Shown here: positions 1 to 6,393 of the stretch, piece by piece
Layout of the letters: each line of letters starts with the position of its first letter
Position numbering within the stretch: position 1 is the stretch's first letter
Assembly: GCA_003520425.1 (NCBI GenBank)
Contig: DOUU01000159.1
Location: 529 to 12,391, forward strand
Length of the DNA: 11,863 nucleotides
Direction of reading: 5' to 3'
From: Deltaproteobacteria bacterium
GTDB taxonomy: Bacteria; Myxococcota_A; UBA9160
Position numbers and translations under genes: made by a program
Notes under the pieces: generated by a model
Told to the model about the DNA's origin: nothing
The model's input: the letters and a program-made list of their open reading frames with translations, nothing else
Database searches by the model: none

Positions 1-327
1 GGCCTTGGCGTAGGGATCCAAGAGGAGCTTGGCCGGATTGCAAAGCAGCCCCTCCTCCGGATGCCAGGGGCCATGAGCCCGGTAGCCGTAGCGCTGCGCG
101 GGATGGAGTCCAGGAAGGTATCCGTGCCAGCAGAAGGCGGTCACCTCCGGAAGGTCCACGCACGTCTCGCGTCCTCGATCGTCGAAAAGGCACAGCTCGA
201 CGCGAGTCGCAACCTCGGAGAAAACCGAGAAGTTCACTCCGAGCCCGTCATAGGTCGCGCCCAGGGGATATGGCTGACCGGGGCAGACCTTGCCGTCGTA
301 GGGTTTGGCGCGCCGGCGAACGGTCAC
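1..327 (-). CDS. glgX: Glycogen debranching enzyme GlgX, N-terminal part (cut by window edge)
   Basis: Translating the minus strand from the GTG at 327 gives 109 codons that run off the window. After about ten residues the reading [18 protein letters not shown] leads into [17 protein letters not shown], then [18 protein letters not shown] and [14 protein letters not shown]. This is the N-terminal CBM48/isoamylase N domain of GlgX-type debranching enzymes, which hydrolyse alpha-1,6 branches of phosphorylase-limited glycogen in the cytoplasm. The GH13 catalytic barrel would lie outside the window, so catalytic residues cannot be checked. The GTG start is supported by a GGAGAGGTGG ribosome site just upstream and by the family's usual N-terminus; no ATG fits. 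It lies downstream of the kinase-like gene on the same strand, 345 bases away, and a weak sigma-54-type site (580-595) faces it. TreX/isoamylase-type enzymes share this domain, so the exact subfamily is a little less certain than the family. Confidence 0.9.
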   Translation of the reverse strand, partial: MTVRRRAKPYDGKVCPGQPYPLGATYDGLGVNFSVFSEVATRVELCLFDDRGRETCVDLPEVTAFCWHGYLPGLHPAQRYGYRAHGPWHPEEGLLCNPAKLLLDPYAKA

Positions 328-672
328 GTCCCACCTCTCCCGGCGTTCGGAGCTCCTGCCGATCGGAGATCCCAAATCGCGCGAAGGAGCTGGAAGCTGG
401 CGAGCATGGTGCGCGGCGACGGCGGTCCACAGCCGCAAGCAGGCTCGCTCCGGGAAGGCACATCGCGACGCATCCCTTGGACCGCGGCGAGCGGCCCATC
501 GACTGCTTGCCACAAGGAGGGCGGATGGCGCTCCCGCTTCGGCATCGCTGCACCTCGCACGAGCGACCCTTCCGTTTCTTGCATGAAGCGGGCCACGCGG
601 CGGGAGGGAATGGAGTGCGCTCTGGAGCACGGGTTCGCCCGGGGTTTCTGGAGCTTTGTACAGTTTTCCGTC
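328..672. other. Intergenic region between glgX and the kinase-like gene
   Basis: These 345 bases have open frames on both strands (for example minus 324-596 and plus 305-586), but their translations are Arg/Pro/Ser-rich, lack ribosome sites and resemble no family I know. I therefore call no gene. The only signal I can support is a weak sigma-54-type -24/-12 site reading toward glgX (580-595). I see no hairpin with a T-run that would end the kinase-like transcript, so read-through into glgX cannot be excluded. Confidence 0.5.
580..595 (-). promoter_or_regulatory. Weak candidate sigma-54 (-24/-12) promoter for glgX
   Basis: The minus strand reads TGGCCCG-CTTC-ATGCA. The invariant GG and GC are exactly 10 bases apart and TGGC and GCA are present, but A5 of TGGCACG is C and the first T of TTGC is A. 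Initiation would fall near 569, about 240 bases before the glgX GTG. It is the weakest of the seven sites described here and could be chance on its own. Its position and direction fit the six stronger sites. Confidence 0.35.
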
Positions 673-3003
673 CTACCGGAGATCCATGCGCGGGCGACGC
701 ACCTTACCGGTGCGGCTGTCCAACAGGCGTCGCAGCGCCGTCAAATCCACTGGCTTCGTGAAATAGTGATCAATGCCACACTCCCGTGCTCGGTGCCGAT
801 CGTCGGCGTGCGCGTAGCCGGTAAGGGCCGCAACCTCCAGGCTCGAGAGCGAAGGCTCTCGCCGCAGCGTTTCGGCCACCGCATAGCCATCCATTCCCGG
901 GAGACCGAGATCGAGCAGAACAAGATCGGGCTGGAAGCCACGGGCAGCCTCGAGTCCCGACGGACCATCGAACGCGACCCGGGCTTCGTGACCCCAGCGC
1001 GCAAGCAGCTCGGCAAGGCCCGTAGCGAGGTCCCGCTGATCGTCCACCACGAGGACGCGCACCCCGCTGGCCTGCTCTGCCGCGCTCGAGCGATGAGTCG
1101 AAGTCCGTGCGGGCGCCGGGATGCTGGGCAGTCGCACGACGAACTCCCTCTCCCCTTGCGCGCCTCTCCTCTGAATGGAGACCTCTCCCCCATGGAGCTC
1201 CGCAAGGCTTTGGACGAGGTAGAGATCGACGCCGAGCTCGAGCTCCTCTCCTCGCGCCTCCGAAGACGACGCAGGAGAGGGGATGGCTGACGATTCGCCC
1301 CTGCCTTCGTCCCACATTCGGATGGCGCTCCACCTCCCCCCGCTTTGCGCCTCGACGCGAACACGGAGGGTCGCCTGCTGTCCAGCCGATTTTCCCGCGC
1401 GATCGAACAGGGTCCCGAGGATCTGCTCGAGCCGAACCGGATCTCCATCAATCCAGAGGGGAGCCTCAGGCAGCTCAAGCTCGGTCTCCCGGGAACCCGA
1501 GGAAAGCGCGAGCCGCGCGGATTCGAGCGCCTGTTGCACGAAGCCGCCGAGCTCGAGCGGTTCGCGGTGGAGCTCAATCGCCTCCCGCGCAGTCCGTGAG
1601 ACGTCAAGCAGATCCGCCACGAGTCCCCTCATCCCGCTCACCTCATGCGCTGCGATTTCGCTCGCATGCGAGTCTGAACCGTCGGTCTGGCTCAGACGGA
1701 GGACTTCGATCGTGTTGCTGAGCCGCGCGATGGAATCGCGAAGCTCCCGGGAGAGGAGCGCCAGAAACTCACCCTTCCGTGAATCCAGCTCCGGCGGCCC
1801 GTTAGAGGTCTGCGCCTTGTCGAGTGCAAGCACCGTGCGGTGCGCGAGATCGCTCGCCAGCGCGAGCTCCACCGGCCCGTAGCGCGACCGCGGAGCCTGA
1901 GCCCCGAGACAAACTGACCCGAGCACTCTCTCCCCGGCGGCAAGCGGGACAATCATGACCGAAGAGAGCTGAGCGCGTCGCAGCAGCTCGAGCTGCTCGG
2001 AATCGGTCGCGATTCGTTGCAGCTCGTCGTCCGTCGCATCGCCTGCGCAGCGTGCGCGGTGGACACCGGCCCGACCGTTCGCGACAGCCACCACCCGCAG
2101 CAGGGGAGCGGTCCCGCTGCGCGCCGGCAGCAAGCGAGACTCGCCCCCATCGGAGGCACCCACAAGACGCTGCAGCGTGCCGTTCTCGCCGACCAAGTCG
2201 ACGAGCAGAAAGTCCGCGAGGAAGGGCCGGACCACGCGCGCCAGCGTCTCCAGCACCGCGCCCGGACCGAGGGAGGCGGCGAGTTGGCCACTCGCTTCGT
2301 TGAGAAACGCCAGGTTGCGCTGGTTTGCGCGCGCCTCCTGCTCTGTCCGCCGAGCTTCAATTGCGAGGGCGAGGAGGCTCGCGGTCGCTTCGAGAAGGTG
2401 CGCGTCCTCGGCCTTAAACCGCCGCCTCTTGCGAGAATGGACGGCGAGAGTCCCAAAGCCTGACGCGCGCCCAGGGATGGGAACGGTGATCCCGCTGCGG
2501 ACGCCGTGCTCCACCAGCAGCGCCTCGAGCTGCGAGCGGCTTCGCCGAATTCCAGCGCGCATGATCACTGGCTCGCCAGAGTCGAGAGCGCGTCCAACCC
2601 GTCGCGACTGCGAGAGATCGAGTCTTTCCAACCCCACCAAACCGCTGCGGAAGCCACAGCCGGCCCGGAGCACCAGGCGCCCCTTCTCCCCTTCGAGCTC
2701 AAGAACCTCCACCAGCTCAGCGCCAAGGGCGCGGCCAACCCGGTGCACCACGAGATCGAGGAGCTCCAACGGGTCGTCGGTGTCGAGTGCGCGATGGCCG
2801 AGTTCGGCGAGGATTGCGAGCTGTCGCGCGGCCACGGAGGCTTGTCGGGAGGCCCGCCTCACGACCACCGTCAGGCATGCAATAAGAGCCAGAATCCCAA
2901 AGATGGCGAGAGCGATCATGGCATGGAGGGGCGTGGCGCCCGACGGCCCGTACGGCCAATGGAACGAGGTTATGGGCCCCAATGCCGTTGCAAGGTCACG
3001 CAT
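673..3003 (-). CDS. Hybrid sensor histidine-kinase-like protein with degenerate kinase core and intact receiver
   Basis: Predicted 776-residue membrane-anchored signalling protein. In order: one transmembrane segment (about residues 27-49), two GAF-like domains (about 62-217 and 230-395), a HisKA-like region (about 408-475), an HATPase_c-like region (about 485-627) and a C-terminal receiver (about 648-765). The receiver looks complete: acidic pair in VLVVDD, Asp698 in LLDLGLPGMDG, Thr728 in ALTGY and Lys750 in FTKP. The kinase core does not. The H-box reads KGEFLALLSRELRDS, with Arg419 (CGG, plus-strand 1747-1749) where the phosphorylated His belongs. In the N-box the conserved Asn residues are replaced (QILGTLFDRAGKS). 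The G1-like DEGRG remains, but the glycine-rich G2 box is reduced to LELGVDLYLV. Autophosphorylation therefore looks lost, while phospho-receiving by the receiver may remain. The frame is open, so this is not a simple pseudogene. I chose the ATG at 3003; its ribosome site is poor, and an in-frame TTG at 3075 would add 24 residues. It lies downstream of the NtrC-type activator gene on the same strand. Confidence 0.85.
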   Translation of the reverse strand: MRDLATALGPITSFHWPYGPSGATPLHAMIALAIFGILALIACLTVVVRRASRQASVAARQLAILAELGHRALDTDDPLELLDLVVHRVGRALGAELVEVLELEGEKGRLVLRAGCGFRSGLVGLERLDLSQSRRVGRALDSGEPVIMRAGIRRSRSQLEALLVEHGVRSGITVPIPGRASGFGTLAVHSRKRRRFKAEDAHLLEATASLLALAIEARRTEQEARANQRNLAFLNEASGQLAASLGPGAVLETLARVVRPFLADFLLVDLVGENGTLQRLVGASDGGESRLLPARSGTAPLLRVVAVANGRAGVHRARCAGDATDDELQRIATDSEQLELLRRAQLSSVMIVPLAAGERVLGSVCLGAQAPRSRYGPVELALASDLAHRTVLALDKAQTSNGPPELDSRKGEFLALLSRELRDSIARLSNTIEVLRLSQTDGSDSHASEIAAHEVSGMRGLVADLLDVSRTAREAIELHREPLELGGFVQQALESARLALSSGSRETELELPEAPLWIDGDPVRLEQILGTLFDRAGKSAGQQATLRVRVEAQSGGRWSAIRMWDEGRGESSAIPSPASSSEARGEELELGVDLYLVQSLAELHGGEVSIQRRGAQGEREFVVRLPSIPAPARTSTHRSSAAEQASGVRVLVVDDQRDLATGLAELLARWGHEARVAFDGPSGLEAARGFQPDLVLLDLGLPGMDGYAVAETLRREPSLSSLEVAALTGYAHADDRHRARECGIDHYFTKPVDLTALRRLLDSRTGKVRRPRMDLR

Positions 3004-3141
3004 GGAATCGCCGATGGAGAACGCACGTCGTTGTTTCTCGTTGTCACGCCGGTCCCCTCTGCACTTCGGCCGCAAACACGCCGTTTGAAGCTTGGGCTCG
3101 GAGCCACTGCCTGGAGAGGACGAGGACGGCTAGCAACGGGA

Positions 3142-3173
3142 GGGCTCCTCGTGTCGCGCTCGTGACACAGCCC
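3142..3173. repeat. Bulged inverted repeat in the kinase-gene leader
   Basis: GGGCT (3142-3146) pairs with AGCCC (3169-3173), and GTGTC (3151-3155) pairs with GACAC (3164-3168). There is a four-base bulge on the left arm and an eight-base loop. There is no T-run, so it is not a classical terminator. It could be an RNA hairpin in the leader or a protein-binding site. Confidence 0.35.
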
Positions 3174-3192
3174 AGGCTCCTCCGGTCGGCCA

Positions 3193-3206
3193 GGACAGGG
3201 CTGTCC
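3193..3206. repeat. Perfect palindrome GGACAG-GG-CTGTCC
   Basis: Six-base arms with a two-base spacer form a perfect inverted repeat of 14 bases. The spacer is too short for a stable hairpin, so a dimeric DNA-binding protein is the more natural reading. It sits about 190 bases upstream of the chosen kinase-gene start and downstream of the sigma-54-type site at 3340-3355. I cannot name the protein. Confidence 0.35.
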
Positions 3207-3339
3207 GGAGTCCCGAGAACGACCCCTTGCCCCAACCAGGAGCGTGATCCCAGCCGAGGCCCTCCTCGACGCCTGAACTCACGGCACTTTTTGCGCCACA
3301 CGACGGGCGCGACTCTCCCCGCGCATCGCGAACTCGAGA

Positions 3340-3355
3340 AGCAGCTTTCATGCCA
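3340..3355 (-). promoter_or_regulatory. Sigma-54 (-24/-12) promoter candidate for the kinase-like gene
   Basis: The minus strand reads TGGCATG-AAAG-CTGCT: TGGCAY is present, the GG-to-GC spacing is exactly 10, and the -12 element is CTGC. Initiation would be near 3329, leaving a long leader of about 330 bases before the ATG at 3003. The site lies in the gap after the activator stop codon, so the kinase-like gene may be transcribed independently of the activator. Confidence 0.55.
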
Positions 3356-3360
3356 GCGCA

Positions 3361-3376
3361 AGGGCTTCGCAGCCCT
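3361..3376. repeat. Short hairpin AGGGCT-TCGC-AGCCCT
   Basis: Six-base perfect arms with a four-base loop, just upstream of the sigma-54-type site at 3340-3355 and about 160 bases past the activator stop codon. There is no T-run on either side. It may be a weak transcription end for the activator gene or a binding site. Confidence 0.25.
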
Positions 3377-3535
3377 CGCCGGTCGCTTCAGCGATGTGGA
3401 ATATGCAAGGGCTTTGTAGATGCTGCGCTTGAGGCAGAACGAACCGTGATCGCGCACCGGAAGGGACACGGAATGGCGGGAGGCGAGGCCAATCTGCCCT
3501 CCTCGATGGGAGCCGGATCGATGCGGATGGAGATC

Positions 3536-4948
3536 CTACTCGGAGCTCCAGCCAGAGCCCTGAGAAGGCGCAGGCCCGGATTGGACCGCGGCATCCTTCA
3601 GGTGCCGTCCCCCATTGTAGGTGTTCAGCCGGTTGTACAGGGTCTTGAGGCTGATCCCGAGGGTTTGCGCAGCGCGGTTCTTGTTTCCCTCATAGTGCTC
3701 GAGCGTCGCGAGGATGAGCTGGCGCTCCATCTCGGCGATACTCATGCCAACTTCCATCGGAACGATCTGTTCCGTGAGCGGAGAGGAGGGCGGAGTCTCC
3801 GAAAGAGGCACTGCCTCTGCATCCACCGTGGATCCCTGTGCCATGATGAAGGCGCGTTCGACGATGTGCTTCAGCTCGCGGACATTCCCGGGCCAGGGAT
3901 GTTGCTGAAGCTTTGCAAGCGCCGCCTGGGTAAAGCGCTTCGACGATCCAGCGTTTCGATTCAGCTGCTCTAGAAAATGATTCGCAAGGAGGGGCGCGTC
4001 ACCCTCACGATCGCGCAGCGCAGGCAGTTCGATCGGGAAGACCAGCAGCCGGTAGAGAAGATCCTCTCGAAGCTTTCCCTCGGCCACGCTCTCCCTTGGG
4101 CTGCGGTTCGTCGCGGCGACAATCCGAACATCCACCTTCACGGGCTGATCGCCGCCGACGCGCGTCACGATGCCGGTCTCGAGCACGCGGAGCAGCCGGA
4201 CCTGAAGCTCAGCCGGCATCTCGGTGATCTCGTCTAAGAAGAGCGTCCCGCCATCCGCGCGCTCAAAAACACCCCGATGCTTGCGCTCGGCCCCGGTGAA
4301 GCTGCCGCGCTCGTGTCCGAAGAACTCCGATTCGATCAGGGTGGGCGCAATGGCTCCGCAGTTCACCGCGATAAAGGGGTTCCTCGCGCGGCGGGACAAG
4401 GTGTGTACCGTCTCCGCAACGAGCTCCTTGCCCGTACCGGTCTCTCCGGTCACGAGCACGGTCGCTTCCGTCGGGGCTACGCGGAGGATCAGGTCGTAGA
4501 CGTGTTGCATCGAAGGTGACCCACCCATCATCTTGCCAAAGTGGCCTAGGCTGCGAAGCTCGTCGCGGAGGGACTCTACTTGCTGACGTAGCTCCGCCGC
4601 GTGCGCGACGTTCGCCAGGATTTTCTTGAGCCGCCGCACATCGATGGGCTTCGTGAGATAGTCGACGGCGCCGCCGCGGAAGGCCTCAACGGCCGAGTCG
4701 ATGCTGCCATGCCCGGTGATGAAGACGAACTCCGCGGAGCTCGCTGGATCTGACGCAAGCAGGTCAAGCCCGCTCCCGTCGGGCAGCTGAAGATCGCAGA
4801 GAACGACGTCGAATCGACCTGCGCCGAGTTCCGTGCGCGCTTTTTCGCAGGTCTCTGCGGTGCGGACCTCAAATCCCTCACGTTCGATGAGCTCGCTCAA
4901 GGCTGCGAGGGAGGGAGGGTCGTCGTCGACGAGGAGGGCGCTCGGCAT
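3536..4948 (-). CDS. NtrC-family sigma-54-dependent response regulator
   Basis: A 470-residue transcription activator with the complete receiver / AAA+ / Fis-HTH architecture. Receiver (1-115): acidic cluster LLVDDD, phospho-acceptor Asp52 in LCDLQLPDG, Thr78 in FITGHG, Lys100 in LTKP. AAA+ domain (about 140-370): Walker A GETGTGKE (168-175), sigma-54-contact loop GSFTGA (215-220, a known variant of GAFTGA), Walker B GGTLFLDE (233-240) and PWPGNVREL (351-359). The Fis-type helix-turn-helix (about 404-444) includes NKNRAAQTLGISLKTLYNRL. It would bind upstream enhancers and hydrolyse ATP to open sigma-54 promoters. The frame continues upstream to 5152, but the ATG at 4948 is preceded by AGGAG at a good distance and gives the usual receiver N-terminus; the 68 extra residues look non-coding. 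A strong sigma-54-type site lies 190 bases upstream, suggesting autoregulation or control by another activator. The nearby kinase-like protein lacks its phospho-donor His, so its true partner is unclear. Confidence 0.95.
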   Translation of the reverse strand: MPSALLVDDDPPSLAALSELIEREGFEVRTAETCEKARTELGAGRFDVVLCDLQLPDGSGLDLLASDPASSAEFVFITGHGSIDSAVEAFRGGAVDYLTKPIDVRRLKKILANVAHAAELRQQVESLRDELRSLGHFGKMMGGSPSMQHVYDLILRVAPTEATVLVTGETGTGKELVAETVHTLSRRARNPFIAVNCGAIAPTLIESEFFGHERGSFTGAERKHRGVFERADGGTLFLDEITEMPAELQVRLLRVLETGIVTRVGGDQPVKVDVRIVAATNRSPRESVAEGKLREDLLYRLLVFPIELPALRDREGDAPLLANHFLEQLNRNAGSSKRFTQAALAKLQQHPWPGNVRELKHIVERAFIMAQGSTVDAEAVPLSETPPSSPLTEQIVPMEVGMSIAEMERQLILATLEHYEGNKNRAAQTLGISLKTLYNRLNTYNGGRHLKDAAVQSGPAPSQGSGWSSE

Positions 4949-5133
4949 CGCAGCTGACTCCTGGTGGGGGTTCGCGGACGGACCACGCTTCCAGCGTACT
5001 TGGCTGTGCAAAGCAAACAAGTGCGAGGATCGAAGTGCCTCCGGGTCACTATCCCCGGGGGATTTGGACGACCTCATCCGCCGGTACGGCGCAGTCCTTC
5101 GATCAGGGCGTTCGTCAACCCGGGGTCCCACAC

Positions 5134-5149
5134 AGCAACCCCTATGCCA
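5134..5149 (-). promoter_or_regulatory. Sigma-54 (-24/-12) promoter for the NtrC-type activator
   Basis: The minus strand reads TGGCATA-GGGG-TTGCT, with GG and GC 10 bases apart and an intact TTGCT. Predicted initiation is near 5123, giving a leader of about 175 bases to the ATG at 4948. A sigma-54 promoter in front of a sigma-54 activator suggests positive feedback, although another activator could act here. Confidence 0.65.
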
Positions 5150-5440
5150 CACAAGCCCCCGTCTCGATGGTCCTATGACCGGATCCTAGGCCAGCGTGTA
5201 AGTGTTACCGGGTAGAGTCTCCAAATCGGAGGCCCACGCTACGGCGCGAGAAGCTGTGCGTCCCTGTGCTGCCACTTGCTCGGGGAGCACCACCCACGGA
5301 GCGAACTCGCCATTTTGTTTAACGGCGGGCGCTTGCGGTCACGATCCATGGAGTGCAGGGTTCGTATGGCTTCGTGTTCCCGTGCGGCGTGGGTAAATCC
5401 CGCTTGTCCGCCCTCGCCAATTTCTTTCCGAGTCCGACCC
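5150..5440. other. Region between activator promoter and glycosyltransferase remnant
   Basis: I find no convincing gene here. Frames on both strands are short and lack ribosome sites. It may hold the unrecognisable continuation of the decayed glycosyltransferase and any enhancer sites for the promoter at 5134-5149. Two small inverted repeats are visible near 5200-5240: GTAA-GTG-TTAC, and CTCC with GGAG around AAATC. Neither is strong enough to name. Confidence 0.4.
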
Positions 5441-5882
5441 TCACACGTGACTCCGCTGGACGTCCACCGGCGCTGAGAGCAGGCCATCTCCAAGGAGCCG
5501 TACCCGTGGCAAGAGCACACCCTGAACAATCTCCTGCCACCACATACTGACGCGCGGTGGTCCGACCGGCCGAGCGGATCCGGCGCTCATGCGTCCGAAC
5601 GGAGGGAGCGAGTTCGCATACTCACGACGCTTCCACTCTTCCCCCCGCGTAGACACCCGCGGGCTCCTGGCGACCGATCCACTGACACCAGCGATGAAGA
5701 TAAATACCATGCCGGAGCTCCTCACCGGCTGCCTCGGGATCTCCGATGAACCTCGCGTCTCAAATCCCTGCTCGGCCAAACAGAGCGCAAGGCCCTCCAC
5801 TCGGCTCGCAAAGCCCGACGACCAGCGCATAGGCGTCCGGGCCCTCGAACGACAGGACGTGAAACGCCGGGGTTCTTTCCAT
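5441..5882 (-). pseudogene. Remnant of a group-4-like glycosyltransferase, frameshifted and 3'-truncated
   Basis: From the ATG at 5882 (AAGGG upstream) the minus strand reads ERTPAFHVLSFEGPDAYAL. It resumes in a second frame as SRVEGLALCLAEQGFETR, in a third as FIGDPEAAGEELRHG and IYLHRWCQWIGRQEPAGVYAG, then returns to the second frame as EEWKRREYANSLPPF. The stitched string resembles the N-terminus of GT-B glycosyltransferases related to glycogen/starch synthases, in which a nucleotide-binding glycine-rich start is followed by GDP and HRWCQWI-type motifs. At least three one-base shifts are needed, one at CTTT and one at a run of six G. After about 120 residues the similarity fades (perhaps QEIVQGVLL and DGLLSAPVDV), and the C-terminal domain is absent. 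It diverges from GH15 and fits the glycogen-linked neighbours. Because two shifts touch homopolymers, sequencing error is possible, but the missing C-terminal half argues for real decay. Confidence 0.65.
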
Positions 5883-6105
5883 CGCCAACCCTTTTTCAGG
5901 GAGCGTTGTAGAAATCACAGGCGGGCGCAGGCCACGTTCTCTCTACGCCATGCCCCCCGTCCTGGAGCCGGAAGAGTCGGGCCCACTTCTGCCGCAGGAA
6001 GGACGCGCATTTCGATTGAGCTGGGTTCCTGCAGATGCGCTGGACGCCCCGAGGGCGGGGAGGTCGTTCCGCCCGTTCGGGACCGATCGCACCGCGTCCT
6101 ACGCG
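5883..6105. other. Divergent intergenic region upstream of the GH15 promoter
   Basis: About 220 bases lie between the start of the glycosyltransferase remnant and the sigma-54-type promoter at 6106. I see no gene. This is where enhancer sites for that promoter would be expected (roughly 80-200 bases upstream), but I could not pick out a clear repeated palindrome. Confidence 0.4.
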
Positions 6106-6121
6106 TGGCACGCCACTTGCT
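6106..6121 (+). promoter_or_regulatory. Near-perfect sigma-54 (-24/-12) promoter for the GH15 gene
   Basis: The plus strand reads TGGCACG-CCAC-TTGCT, identical to the consensus TGGCACG-N4-TTGC[AT] with exact spacing and followed by a T-run. Initiation is predicted near 6132. The leader to the GH15 ATG (6394) is about 260 bases and contains a possible 64-codon ORF. Confidence 0.8.
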
Positions 6122-6183
6122 TTTTCTAGGTGCGAACCGGAGAAGCTCCGCCGTCGAAGAGGAAGGAAAAAGAGGATGGTGCT

Positions 6184-6378
6184 GTGAACGCGGCCCTAAC
6201 GGCACTGCAGGCGGAAGGGACACCGCTTGATTCGGCTGCCGCGGAGGTAACGGGAGCTCTTCGAGCCTCCCTTCTCCTGTTCCGGGAGCGTGATGGCGAG
6301 ACGATCGCGTGGTTACATAACCCCCCTTGCAGGCCCCATGCGAGGTCTCGCCATCCGCTCCATCGCGCCGTACGATGA
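6184..6378 (+). CDS. Possible small leader ORF, unknown function
   Basis: A 64-codon frame begins at a GTG with AAGAGG eight bases upstream and ends 15 bases before the GH15 start. The first two thirds are alanine/leucine-rich and could form a helix (VNAALTALQAEG, GALRASLLLF). The last third, after WLHNPP, is basic and looks untranslated. I recognise no family. It could be a small operon partner of GH15, a leader peptide, or simply an open stretch of a long leader. Confidence 0.3.
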   Translation: MNAALTALQAEGTPLDSAAAEVTGALRASLLLFRERDGETIAWLHNPPCRPHARSRHPLHRAVR

Positions 6379-6393
6379 CCAGAGGGAATCTTC

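Larger units (their letters stand above)
3004..3535. other. 532-base gap between the activator and kinase-like genes, with palindromes and promoter-like sites
   Basis: Open frames exist here (minus 3044-3469 and 3130-3351, plus 3350-3973) but none has a convincing ribosome site or recognisable protein, so no gene is called. The gap holds a good sigma-54-type site (3340-3355) and a weaker one at 3283-3298 (minus strand TGGCGCA-AAAA-GTGCC). It also holds a perfect 14-base palindrome (3193-3206), a bulged hairpin (3142-3173) and a short hairpin (3361-3376). If transcription of the kinase-like gene starts at the sigma-54 site, its leader is about 330 bases long and contains both palindromic elements. 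Confidence 0.5.

Noticed and set aside
61-1290. 409-codon open frame on the plus strand
   Set aside because: It lies opposite the confirmed glgX start and the kinase-like gene; the translation is Arg/Pro/Ser-rich with no recognisable domain, typical of antisense frames in GC-rich DNA.
2177-3088. 303-codon plus-strand frame opposite the kinase-like gene
   Set aside because: Composition is Ser/Arg/Ala-rich low complexity, and the opposite strand carries clear GAF and transmembrane segments.
3806-3821. GG-N10-GC sigma-54-like match on the plus strand inside the activator gene
   Set aside because: It reads AGGCACT-GCCT-CTGC, lies antisense within coding sequence and faces no gene start.
4949-5152. 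Upstream extension of the activator frame by 68 residues
   Set aside because: The extension contains the sigma-54-type promoter, looks non-coding, and the ATG at 4948 has AGGAG in place and gives the standard receiver N-terminus.
5202-5550. Several 60-100-codon frames on both strands before the glycosyltransferase remnant
   Set aside because: They overlap one another, lack ribosome sites and show no family features; the region is better explained as decayed sequence.
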